Source: Paraburkholderia panacisoli (GTDB lineage: Bacteria; Pseudomonadota; Gammaproteobacteria; Burkholderiales; Burkholderiaceae). From it: 64,000 nucleotides of DNA. The notes under the pieces are model-generated. The model did not search any database and was not told the DNA's origin. It saw nothing but the letters and a program-made list of their open reading frames with translations. Made by a program: the position numbers and the translations under genes. Below, one piece after another: positions 18,256 through 26,329 of this stretch. The stretch lies in contig NZ_VTUZ01000006.1 of the NCBI RefSeq assembly GCF_008369935.1, forward strand, positions 186,001-250,000. Reading direction: 5' to 3'. The first letter of the stretch is position 1. Every line of letters starts with the position of its first letter.

Positions 18256-18554
18256 GTTTACAGGTTTACTGTATGTATACGTAGTAACAGTTAACAAGGT
18301 GCCTCGGTTTCTGTGGATAACTGCTGTTTACCGAAACGAATCATTGGCTTGCCGACGGCATAACCGGATGCACAGCATGTGCGGGAGCGGCGCGTATACG
18401 AGGGCAACTTTTGGCGATTTTCGGCGGCGGCAAAGTTACCCCGTTTACGTCCACAACGGTTCCACACGACTTGCGCCGGTTAACCGCGCGGTTATCCACA
18501 AGTTTCGGTGGATAACCCCGTCGCCCCGTATACCGGTTAACACCCGCGGTTAAC
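18256..18554. other. DnaA-box/GTWWAC element, right copy (origin-like)
   Basis: It contains two perfect DnaA boxes (TGTGGATAA at 18312-18320, TTATCCACA at 18492-18500). The second lies in a perfect inverted repeat GGTTATCCAC (18490-18499) / GTGGATAACC (18508-18517) with an 8-nt spacer, the same spacing as the left copy. AGTTAACAAG (18289-18298) lies 11 nt from the first box, again matching the left copy when reversed. GTWWAC hexamers occur 11 times: GTTTAC at 18256, 18264, 18326, 18443; GTATAC at 18275, 18394, 18528; GTTAAC at 18290, 18479, 18536, 18549. The last overlaps the mnmC stop codon. Confidence 0.6.
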
Positions 18555-20517
18555 TTACAGTTCCTTGCCGCAATGCGCGCAGCAGGAAACGCGCAGGATC
18601 GATGTCTTCCGCCAGATCGCGTTCGAGCGGCCACGGCTCGCCTTCTATTTGCGACGCAATCAGGTCGGCGCCGAGCGTGGCCCACACCAGTCCGCGGGAC
18701 CCATACGCGAACGCACTGTACAAGCCCTCGCTGCGCGGCAGGTCGAGCGGCCACGCGCCACGCAGGCGCTGCGCGTCGCGCGCTGCCTGGGCTTCGTCGG
18801 CGAGTTGGCCGATCATCGGCATGCGGTCGCTCGTGACGCAGCGGAACGCGACGCGTCCAGCGAGTCCCGTCGAGCCCGTCGTATCGACTACGCTTGAAAA
18901 CGCCGGCAGCATCTGCGCGACGCGCTCGATGTTTTCCAGATGACCGTCCGCGCGAAGCGACGTGTCGGGGTCGTCGAGTTCATAGGTGGCGCCAGCTAGC
19001 GTGACGCCGTTTGCAAGCGGCACCGCATAACCGTCACCGATGACCGGCAACGCAAGCGCCGGCGCCGTGCCCGCCGGCAGCAATGTCAACTGGCCACGGA
19101 TGCTGCGAGTCGGCGCATGCTGCAAGCCCGCGATGCGTGCAGCATCGTGAGCACTCGCGACAATCACGACCGGCGCGCGCGCGACGACCTGGCCTGATGT
19201 GTCGAATACGATCCACTGATCGCCGGATCGTGCGAGCCGCCCGACTTCCACGCCGAAGCGGCGCTCGAGCAGGCCGCCCGCCGCGGCAAACTGGGCGGCG
19301 CACAGCGAAGCCGGGTCGATCCAGCCGCCCTGTGGAAAGAACCAGCCGCCACGCGCGAGCGGCGTGCCGGCGAGCGTTTGCGCGTCGGCCGCCGAGACGG
19401 GCGTCACATAGTCAGACGGATAGCGGAACGCGGCGATCGCGTCGCTGATCGCGCGGGCTTCGTCGTCATCGGCCGCGATTTGCAGCAAGCCCTGCCCGCC
19501 GCGCGAAGGCCGATGACCGAGCCGTTCGAGTGCCGCCCAGCGCCTGAGCGCATAGAGAAAACCCGCGCGCGTGACGCGCGAGGCCACACTGTCGTCGCGC
19601 GAAATCATCGGATGGAATACGCCGGCCGGATTGCCCGAGGCGTCCTGCGCGACCGACGCATGCCGTTCCAGCGACGTGACGCGCCAACCGCGCGCGGTGA
19701 GCCGTTCGATCGCCGCGCAGCCGGCGAGCCCGGCGCCGATCACCACCGCATGCCGTTCTTCGAGCGCGAGCGGCGCGGGCGGCTCATAGCGGCGCACGCG
19801 CCAGCGCGGTGCGAAGTGGCCGACCAGCATCGCCCGTTTCCAGCCGAAGCCCTCGACCTTGCGGTATTCGAAACCGCATTGAGTCAACGCGCGTTTGATG
19901 TCGCCGGCGCTGCTGTAGGTGGCGAACGTGGCGCCCTCGCCCGCCAGCCGCGCGAGTGCTTTGAAAATCGCTGGGGTCCACAGTTCGGGGTTCCTCGCCG
20001 GCGCGAAACCGTCGAGATAGAACGCGTCGGCGCGCAGTCTCAAGGCCGGCAAGCTGTGGACCGCGTCGGCCAGCACCAGCGTGAGAACGACGCGCCCATC
20101 TTCGAATTCGAGACGGTGCGTGCCGGGCACGAGCACCGGCCACGCGCTCGCGAGCGTTTCGCCCAGCGCCGCAATCGCCGGATCGGACAGTGTGGCTGCA
20201 TAGACGCTGCGTAAATCGGCGACGGTAAACGGATGCTTCTCGGTCGAAACGAAATGCAGCCGCTCGCAGCGCGACGGATCGGCGCGCCACTCAGCCCACG
20301 TCACCAGAAAGTTAATACCCATGCCGAAGCCGGTTTCGAGCACGGTGAAAGTGCGGCGGTCCCGCCATCGTTCGGGCAGCGCATTGCCGCGCAGAAAAAC
20401 GTAGCGAGCCTGTTCAAGACCGCCGACGGCGCTGTGATAGATGTCGTCGTAAAGCGGTGAAAACGGCGTGCCGTTGTCGCGAAAGGCGAGCACAGCGGGG
20501 ATCAGCGGATCGGTCAT
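18550..20517 (-). CDS. mnmC: bifunctional tRNA 5-methylaminomethyl-2-thiouridine biosynthesis protein MnmC
   Basis: MnmC completes mnm5s2U34 in the anticodon of Lys, Glu and Gln tRNAs. The N-terminal MnmD-type methyltransferase (residues about 1-240) has the S-adenosylmethionine motif LETGFGMGINFLVTW and YLDGFAPARNPELW. The C-terminal FAD-dependent demodification domain starts with AVVIGAGLAGCAAIERL near residue 260 and ends with YGSRGLVWA. The order is that of the full-length bifunctional enzyme, and 655 residues is the normal length. It is divergent from hup. The stop codon lies inside the right DnaA-box element. Confidence 0.95.
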   Translation of the reverse strand: MTDPLIPAVLAFRDNGTPFSPLYDDIYHSAVGGLEQARYVFLRGNALPERWRDRRTFTVLETGFGMGINFLVTWAEWRADPSRCERLHFVSTEKHPFTVADLRSVYAATLSDPAIAALGETLASAWPVLVPGTHRLEFEDGRVVLTLVLADAVHSLPALRLRADAFYLDGFAPARNPELWTPAIFKALARLAGEGATFATYSSAGDIKRALTQCGFEYRKVEGFGWKRAMLVGHFAPRWRVRRYEPPAPLALEERHAVVIGAGLAGCAAIERLTARGWRVTSLERHASVAQDASGNPAGVFHPMISRDDSVASRVTRAGFLYALRRWAALERLGHRPSRGGQGLLQIAADDDEARAISDAIAAFRYPSDYVTPVSAADAQTLAGTPLARGGWFFPQGGWIDPASLCAAQFAAAGGLLERRFGVEVGRLARSGDQWIVFDTSGQVVARAPVVIVASAHDAARIAGLQHAPTRSIRGQLTLLPAGTAPALALPVIGDGYAVPLANGVTLAGATYELDDPDTSLRADGHLENIERVAQMLPAFSSVVDTTGSTGLAGRVAFRCVTSDRMPMIGQLADEAQAARDAQRLRGAWPLDLPRSEGLYSAFAYGSRGLVWATLGADLIASQIEGEPWPLERDLAEDIDPARFLLRALRQGTVS

Positions 20518-20799
20518 GCGCGTCGGAAATGGACGCTCGAAAGAGCGGGTCGAACGTTACCGCCAGCGCGCGCAGCTCGCCGGACGGCGAAAAAGACGCG
20601 CCTAACGTTGGCAAAAACCAACGCCAAGCCCCGTCCCTACTGGGTTTCAGCCCTCGATTGAGGGTCGCCGGGCAGCAAAATTGCGATTTCCTCGCGATAT
20701 CGGCCCAGAACCGTCTAAATCTTCGAAACCCTTGTCCTGATTGGGTTTGCGCTGCGCTATCATAGCAAGCGCCGCGAACCGAGCGGCGGCACGGCCGAT

Positions 20800-20815
20800 G
20801 GACAGGCGCCTGTCC
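20800..20815. repeat. perfect 16-bp palindrome upstream of hup
   Basis: GGACAGGCGCCTGTCC is perfectly self-complementary and lies in the 414-bp region between mnmC and hup, about 60 bp before the hup -10 hexamer. It could be an operator. A small hairpin CCCTC/GAGGG (near 20655) is also present in this spacer. Confidence 0.4.
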
Positions 20816-20854
20816 GGTGCCACAGCTCCGGAGGGGGTCCGGCGCCGCAGCTAC

Positions 20855-20882
20855 TCGACCGCGCGGCCCGCGCACGTATAAT
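20855..20882 (+). promoter_or_regulatory. sigma70-type promoter of hup
   Basis: A consensus -10 hexamer TATAAT lies at 20877-20882, with a weak -35 (TCGACC, 20855-20860) 16 bp upstream. Transcription would start near 20889, about 43 nt before the hup ATG. Confidence 0.65.
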
Positions 20883-20931
20883 CGGCGCGTTCGCGCTGTT
20901 CGTATCAACCTAAACTCAGAAAGGAACCTTA

Positions 20932-21210
20932 ATGAACAAACAGGAACTGATCGACGCCGTCGCAGGACAGACGGGCGCCAGCAAGGCTCAAACCGGTGAA
21001 ACGCTGGACACGTTGCTTGAAGTGATCAAGAAGTCTGTGTCGAAGGGCGATGCGGTCCAGTTGATCGGCTTCGGTAGTTTTGGTTCGGGCAAGCGCGCGG
21101 CGCGCACGGGTCGTAACCCGAAGACGGGCGAGACTATCAAGATCCCGGCCGCCAAGACCGTCAAGTTCACGGCAGGCAAGGCGTTCAAGGACGCAGTCAA
21201 CAAGCGCTAG
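20932..21210 (+). CDS. hup: HU-family DNA-binding protein
   Basis: The 92-residue nucleoid protein has the helical N-terminus [18 protein letters not shown], the GFGSFG turn, the DNA-intercalating arm motif [14 protein letters not shown] and the C-terminal [14 protein letters not shown] bends DNA and supports replication initiation and transcription. AAGGA lies 7 nt before the ATG. A near-consensus promoter and a strong terminator make it a monocistronic, probably highly expressed gene. Its closeness to the DnaA-box elements is notable because HU assists origin opening, but nucleoid genes are not usually origin-linked, so no inference is drawn from position alone. Confidence 0.95.
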   Translation: MNKQELIDAVAGQTGASKAQTGETLDTLLEVIKKSVSKGDAVQLIGFGSFGSGKRAARTGRNPKTGETIKIPAAKTVKFTAGKAFKDAVNKR

Positions 21211-21235
21211 GCAGACTACTGCCAAGCAGTTGACA

Positions 21236-21258
21236 CCCGCCAACGGCGGGTTTTTTTT
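21236..21258 (+). terminator. Rho-independent terminator after hup
   Basis: CCCGCC (21236-21241) pairs with GGCGGG (21245-21250) across an AAC loop and is followed by eight T residues. Confidence 0.92.
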
Positions 21259-21336
21259 CGTCTGCGGGTTTTGCGTATGGATGAGCCGCGACGAGTGTCG
21301 CGGCTTCGTCAAGGGGTTGACGGTGCGCTGTCGCTG

Positions 21337-22662
21337 CTAGTCGTGACGGTGGCCGCCATGGCCTTGACCGTCGTGATCGTGATGGTGGTGGTGATCATGG
21401 CCGTGATGGTCGTGATGGTCGTGATCATCGTCGTCGAAGTCCCAAGCGGGGAACGGATCGGTGAGCTGCTGCCATGCCTGCGGCCCCTGCGCGTATTCGT
21501 CGTCGCTCAATAGGCACGCGTCGAACTTCGCTTTCCAGACCGCCGGGTCGATACCGACGCCGATCAGCACCAGCTCCTGGCGACGGTCGCCGATGCTCAA
21601 ATCATCCGGATCGCCGTACCAGTCGTCGGCGATTTCGGCGGCCAACTCGTCGTCGGCATCCGGCCATTCGCTGCGATCCTGGGCAGCCCACCACATCCCC
21701 GCCGGACCGTGCCGGCAAGCACCGCCCGCTTGCGACAGCGAACCGGCGATATCGTTGCGCGTGGCGAGCCAGAAGAAGCCCTTGCTGCGCAGCACGCCCT
21801 TCCACTCCTGGTGCAACAGCGCCCACAGCCGTTCCGGATGAAACGGCCGGCGTGCCCGGTAAATGAAATTGCCGATGCCGAATTCGTCCGCTTTGCCGTG
21901 ATGCGCATGGCCGTGCTCGTGCTCATGATTGAGCGCCGCGAGCCAGCCTGGCGCGCTCGACGCCTCGTCGAAATCGAAACGCCCGGTGTTCAGCACTTGC
22001 GCGAGCGGTACGTCGCCGAGCCGGCTGACCACTTGCACCGCGCGCGGATTGAGCTGCCCGAGGATGCGTTGCAGGCGCGTGAGTTCGTCGTCGCTGACGA
22101 GGTCGGCCTTGTTTACCACCAGGACGTCGCAGAACTCAACCTGCTCGATCAGCAGTTCGACGATGGTGCGGTCGTCTTCGTCGTTCACGGCGATGCCGCG
22201 TTCGGCAAGCGCGTCGGCCGAACCGTAGTCGCGCAGGAAGTTGAACGCATCGATCACAGTCACCATCGTATCGAGCCGCGCGACGTCGGACAGTGAGGTC
22301 TCTTCATCGTCGACGAAGGTGAAGGTCTCGGCAATTGCCAGCGGCTCGGCGACGCCGCTCGATTCGATGACAATCGCATCGAAACGCCTTGCGCCGGCGA
22401 GACGTTTGATCTGGCTCAGTAGGTCATCGCGCAGCGTGCAGCAGATGCAGCCGTTCGACAGTTCGACGACCTGCTCTTCAACAGGCGACAGCTCGGCGGC
22501 ATCGCGCACGAGAGACGCATCGATGTCGAGGGCGGCCAGGTTGTTGACGATCACTGCCACGCGCAAACCGGCGCGATTCGCGAGGATGTGGTTCAGGAGC
22601 GTGGTCTTGCCGGCGCCCAGAAAACCGGAGAGCACGGTGACGGGCAATAGCGGCTGGTTCAT
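21337..22662 (-). CDS. CobW/COG0523-family GTPase with His-rich C-terminal tail
   Basis: The 441-residue protein carries the G3E GTPase P-loop GFLGAGKTTLLNHIL, the CxCC metal-binding motif in NGCICCTLRDD, a Walker B region (IVIESSGVAEP) and the base motif VNKADL, then the CobW C-terminal domain. The final 25 or so residues are nearly all His, Asp and Gly, and a further HEHEHGHAHH cluster lies mid-protein; both suit zinc or other divalent metal handling. COG0523 proteins of this layout are metallochaperones, often for zinc. The ATG at 22662 (MNQPLLPVTVLSGF) is chosen over an upstream frame to 22764. No Zur-like box was seen upstream. Confidence 0.88.
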   Translation of the reverse strand: MNQPLLPVTVLSGFLGAGKTTLLNHILANRAGLRVAVIVNNLAALDIDASLVRDAAELSPVEEQVVELSNGCICCTLRDDLLSQIKRLAGARRFDAIVIESSGVAEPLAIAETFTFVDDEETSLSDVARLDTMVTVIDAFNFLRDYGSADALAERGIAVNDEDDRTIVELLIEQVEFCDVLVVNKADLVSDDELTRLQRILGQLNPRAVQVVSRLGDVPLAQVLNTGRFDFDEASSAPGWLAALNHEHEHGHAHHGKADEFGIGNFIYRARRPFHPERLWALLHQEWKGVLRSKGFFWLATRNDIAGSLSQAGGACRHGPAGMWWAAQDRSEWPDADDELAAEIADDWYGDPDDLSIGDRRQELVLIGVGIDPAVWKAKFDACLLSDDEYAQGPQAWQQLTDPFPAWDFDDDDHDHHDHHGHDHHHHHDHDGQGHGGHRHD

Positions 22663-22998
22663 CGCGGTACGGAAAAGCAAGAGGTTTGGAAGGCGTGCCG
22701 GGCTTGGGTCGCATGACGGCGCGACCTGGTGACGTTCGAGCCAGGCGGCAGCACGAAGCCGCATTGTGCATCAAAACGGGCGGCGCTCACTTGCGAGACC
22801 GGATCGGAAGGTCTACGGGCAGCGTGCCTCGAAGCCGGAACGCAACGCAAATGCGCGCGCTAAAACGCCTACGAGTGCGAACCCGCAGATCTTGAAATAC
22901 GCGTGGAAAGCGGCCAGAAATTCGGCCAATGAGTGAACCCAAAACGGAACAATAGACGAGCTGCAAGCGGCAGGCCAGACACCCTAACTCAAGCCCGC

Positions 22999-23022
22999 AA
23001 AAAAAAGCGCCCCGCTCAGCGC
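22999..23022 (-). terminator. probable terminator after the lytic transglycosylase gene
   Basis: On the minus strand a short GC stem (GCGC/GCGC, 23019-23022 with 23007-23010) overlapping the stop codon is followed by eight U residues (plus-strand A-tract 22999-23006). The stem is weak. The rest of the 353-bp spacer 22663-23015 shows nothing recognisable. Confidence 0.45.
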
Positions 23023-23462
23023 GCGGCCGGCATCAGATTCCACTTGCGCAAAACTGCTACAATCTGCTGCGCATATTTATCGCGCAAGGCCGGCGTTTCA
23101 GAATGGTAAGCTCCCACCGCCTGCCATGTGTTGCCGTACTTGTTCATCTGGCGGCGCAGATGCCATGCCGCGATATAGACGTTCTTGCACGGCTCCATCA
23201 GCGTGCCTTGCGAGATACCGTACTGGGCGAGCGTAGGCAGATGGATCGAGTTGATCTGCATCACGCCGTAGTCGATCGAACCGTTGGCGTTCTTGTGCGT
23301 GGCGTCCGGCCGGTTGTGTGATTCCTGCCATGCAATGGCGCGCAGAATCAATGGGTTGACCTTCTGATACTTGGCCGCCTCGTCGAAGCAATCGGCGCGT
23401 GCAGACCCTGCTGCTATCAGCAGAGCAAGTCCCGCGGCGACGGTAACGAAGGCTCGATTCAT
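23016..23462 (-). CDS. secreted lytic transglycosylase (SLT domain, IagB/VirB1-like)
   Basis: The 148-residue precursor has a signal peptide (MNRAFVTVAAGLALLIAAG, cleavage after SARA) and a small goose-lysozyme-like SLT domain. The catalytic glutamate is Glu47 in AIAWQESHNRP, and the family motifs SIDYGVMQINSIH and AAWHLRRQMNKYG follow. Such small periplasmic transglycosylases open peptidoglycan for trans-envelope machines. It is divergent from and next to the type II secretion locus, so assisting assembly of that system is a plausible role (inference). A conserved Cys pair (residues 25 and 92) could form a disulfide. Confidence 0.88.
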   Translation of the reverse strand: MNRAFVTVAAGLALLIAAGSARADCFDEAAKYQKVNPLILRAIAWQESHNRPDATHKNANGSIDYGVMQINSIHLPTLAQYGISQGTLMEPCKNVYIAAWHLRRQMNKYGNTWQAVGAYHSETPALRDKYAQQIVAVLRKWNLMPAAR

Positions 23463-23663
23463 CGGTCAAGACGACTACGTAAAAACGCAAGAGTAAGGGT
23501 TGGTAAGGCGATCATTCGGCCAGATTTCAGCCGTTGACAGCCGCGAGGGCATGCTGGCCGGGCGTTTGTCTGACATCGGGGAAAACCCGCCTCAGCAAAC
23601 CCTAAACGGTGGCTCGAACGGCTCGTATGATACCGGCAGTCCGACCCGCGTCAAGTTGGCTAA

Positions 23664-23710
23664 CCGACATAAGTCGGCAGAAACCGAAGCGCCGGTCCGG
23701 CTGGCTTCGG
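23664..23710. repeat. two adjacent hairpins upstream of gspD
   Basis: CCGAC/GTCGG (23664-23677) is followed by a longer stem in which CCGAAGC (23684-23690) pairs with GCTTCGG (23704-23710), with inner GCCGG/CCGGC pairing. They lie in the 515-bp region between the divergent transglycosylase and gspD, in which I see no gene. No U-tract follows. Confidence 0.4.
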
Positions 23711-23977
23711 ACACCACTTGAGCTTTCAGTTGAATAACAATTGCGCGGACGATAGAGGAAATCGCATAGACCCGTCTGTTTTGTGACAAATCCGACATGA
23801 AAAGCTGTTACTGTTCATTTTTTTCGGACATCGGATGGCTGGTATTCGGGGCCGCATACGCCCGCGAAACTGGCCCGCAGACTGACAGGGCGGCGACTTG
23901 CCCCTGTGTCCGCACTGCATGACCGTCGGCAGCAATGGCTGTCGGCATCGATATCACATTCCATGAGAAGAAATTGT

Positions 23978-26329
23978 ATGGCTTTGCGTCGCGTTGCAAC
24001 GGCGCTGCTGGTGGCTGGGTTGATCACCGCGCAGACAGCACAGGCACAGGTGACACTCAACTTCGTCAACGCCGATATCGACCAGGTCGCCAAGGCGATC
24101 GGCGCGGCCACCGGCAAAACGATCATCGTCGACCCGCGTGTGAAGGGACAGTTGAACCTCGTGTCGGAAAATGCGGTGCCCGAGGACCAGGCGCTGAAGA
24201 CCTTGCAATCGGCTTTGCGCATGCAGGGTTTCGCGCTGGTGCAGGACCACGGAGTGTTGAAGGTCGTGCCGGAAGCCGACGCCAAGCTGCAAGGTGTGCC
24301 AACTTATGTCGGCAATGCGCCGGTCGCGCGCGGCGACCAGGTGGTGACGCAAGTATTCGTGCTGAAGAACGAATCGGCGAATAACCTGCTGCCGGTGCTG
24401 CGTCCGCTGATCTCGCCGAACAATACCGTGGCGGCCTACCCGGCCAACAATACGATCGTCGTCACCGACTACGCCGATAACGTGCGGCGCATCGCGCAGA
24501 TCATCGCGGGCGTGGATACGGCGGCGGGCCAGTCGGTCTCCGTCGTGGCGCTGAAGAACGCGAACGCGATCGACATCGCCACGCAGCTGACCAAGATGCT
24601 CGACCCCGGCGCGATCGGCAGCACTGACGCGACGCTGAAGGTGTTCATCACCGCCGACCCGCGCACCAACTCGCTGATGATCCGCGCGTCCAACGCAGCC
24701 CGTCTCGCTGCTGCGAAGGAACTCGCGAAGCAGCTCGACACGCCGACCACGATGCCCGGCAACATGCACGTCGTCCCGCTGCGCAACGCGGACGCGACGA
24801 AGCTTGCGAAGACCTTGCGCGGGATGATGGGCAAAGGCGGCGACACCGGCTCGTCGGGCGCGAGCGAGGCGAATTCGTTCAACCAGAGCGGCGGCAGTCA
24901 GTCGGGCGGCAGCTCGACGGGCACGTCCGGTACGCCGCCGCTGCCGTCGGGTGGACTGAGCAGCAGCTCGATGTCGTCGCCGATGGGCGGCGGCAGTGGC
25001 TATGGCTCGAGCAGCGGCGCCGCCGGTTCTGGCGATCTGCTCGGCGGCGACAAGGGAAAGAGCGACGACAACCAGCCCGGCGGCATGATCCAGGCGGACG
25101 CCGCCACCAACTCGCTGATCATCACGGCGGCCGAGCCGGTGTACCGCAATCTGCGCGCGGTGATCGACCAGCTCGACGCGCGGCGCCCGCAGGTATATAT
25201 CGAGGCGCTGATTGTCGAGTTGAACTCGAACACGAGTGGCAATCTCGGCATTCAGTGGCAGGTCGCGAACAGTAACTTGTTTGCCGGTACCAACCTGGCG
25301 GCCGGTACGGGCAACAGCATTATCAATTTGACCGCGGCGGCTGCCGCTGCGGGCAGCACGGGCGGCCTCGCCACGGCGCTCGGCGCCTCGAATCTCCAGC
25401 AAGGCCTGAACGTCGGCTGGATTCACAACATTTTCGGCGTGCAGGGGCTCGGCGCGCTGCTGCAGGCGCTGTCGCAGACCGCCGACGCGAACGTGCTGTC
25501 CACGCCTAACCTGATTACGCTCGACAACGAGGAAGCGAAGATCGTCGTCGGTACGAACGTGCCGATCCAGACGGGCTCGTATTCGAACCTGACGAGCGGC
25601 ACCGCGAGCGCGGCGTTCAACACTTTCGACCGCGTCGACGTGGGTCTGACGCTGCACGTGAAGCCGCAGATCACCGACGGCGGGATTCTCAAGCTGCAGC
25701 TCTACACGGAAGACTCGGCGATCGTGAACGGCACGACCAACGCGACGACCAATCCGGCAGGTCCGCAGTTCACCAAGCGCTCGATCCAGTCGACGGTGCT
25801 CGCCGACAACGGCGAGATCATCGTGCTGGGCGGCTTGATGCAGGACAACTACCAGGTCAGCAACAGCAAGGTGCCGCTGCTGGGCGACATCCCGTGGCTC
25901 GGCCAGCTGTTCCGCTCCGAACAGAAGACGCGCGACAAGACCAACCTGATGGTGTTCCTGCGCCCGGTGATCATCAGCGACCGCGATACGGCGCAGGCCG
26001 TCACGTCGAACCGCTACGACTACATCCAGGGCGTGCAGGGCGCGTATCGCTCGGACAACAACGTGATGAGGGACAAGGACGATCCGGTGGTGCCGCCGAT
26101 GCCGCTCGGCCCGAGCCAGGGTGGTACGCCCGCAATGAACCTGTTCGATCTGAACCAGATGCGCCGTCAGCAGATGGCGCCGCAACAGGTGCCGCAGGCC
26201 GTGCCGCAACCGGTGCCTCAACCGGCCCAGCAGCCCGTGTCGCAGATGGCGCCGCAGCCGGCCACCGTCGCTCCGTATCCGGCGAGCGGCGCGGAGCCGA
26301 CCACGATGTCACCGGGAGCGCGTCCGTGA
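23978..26329 (+). CDS. gspD: type II secretion system secretin GspD
   Basis: GspD forms the outer-membrane channel. From ATG 23978 the precursor is 783 residues with a signal peptide (MALRRVATALLVAGLITA, cleavage after AQA). N0 and three N-type ring domains follow, the last interrupted by a long Gly/Ser-rich insert (about residues 285-355), then the secretin core with VYIEALIVELNSNTSGNLGIQW and the C-terminal VPLLGDIPWLGQLFR signature. The tail is Gln/Pro-rich with repeated PQxVPQ units. AGAAG precedes this ATG; an ATG at 23963 is an alternative. The stop overlaps the gspE GTG start. Confidence 0.95.
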   Translation: MALRRVATALLVAGLITAQTAQAQVTLNFVNADIDQVAKAIGAATGKTIIVDPRVKGQLNLVSENAVPEDQALKTLQSALRMQGFALVQDHGVLKVVPEADAKLQGVPTYVGNAPVARGDQVVTQVFVLKNESANNLLPVLRPLISPNNTVAAYPANNTIVVTDYADNVRRIAQIIAGVDTAAGQSVSVVALKNANAIDIATQLTKMLDPGAIGSTDATLKVFITADPRTNSLMIRASNAARLAAAKELAKQLDTPTTMPGNMHVVPLRNADATKLAKTLRGMMGKGGDTGSSGASEANSFNQSGGSQSGGSSTGTSGTPPLPSGGLSSSSMSSPMGGGSGYGSSSGAAGSGDLLGGDKGKSDDNQPGGMIQADAATNSLIITAAEPVYRNLRAVIDQLDARRPQVYIEALIVELNSNTSGNLGIQWQVANSNLFAGTNLAAGTGNSIINLTAAAAAAGSTGGLATALGASNLQQGLNVGWIHNIFGVQGLGALLQALSQTADANVLSTPNLITLDNEEAKIVVGTNVPIQTGSYSNLTSGTASAAFNTFDRVDVGLTLHVKPQITDGGILKLQLYTEDSAIVNGTTNATTNPAGPQFTKRSIQSTVLADNGEIIVLGGLMQDNYQVSNSKVPLLGDIPWLGQLFRSEQKTRDKTNLMVFLRPVIISDRDTAQAVTSNRYDYIQGVQGAYRSDNNVMRDKDDPVVPPMPLGPSQGGTPAMNLFDLNQMRRQQMAPQQVPQAVPQPVPQPAQQPVSQMAPQPATVAPYPASGAEPTTMSPGARP

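Noticed and set aside
24900..25060. Gly/Ser-codon repeats in gspD considered as a DNA repeat
   Set aside because: The pattern follows a low-complexity Gly/Ser protein insert common in secretins; no exact tandem unit is maintained.
23954..26221. A 755-codon minus-strand open frame opposite gspD
   Set aside because: It is antisense to a well-supported secretin gene, is dominated by Arg, His and Ala as expected for a GC-rich shadow frame, and has no recognisable domain.
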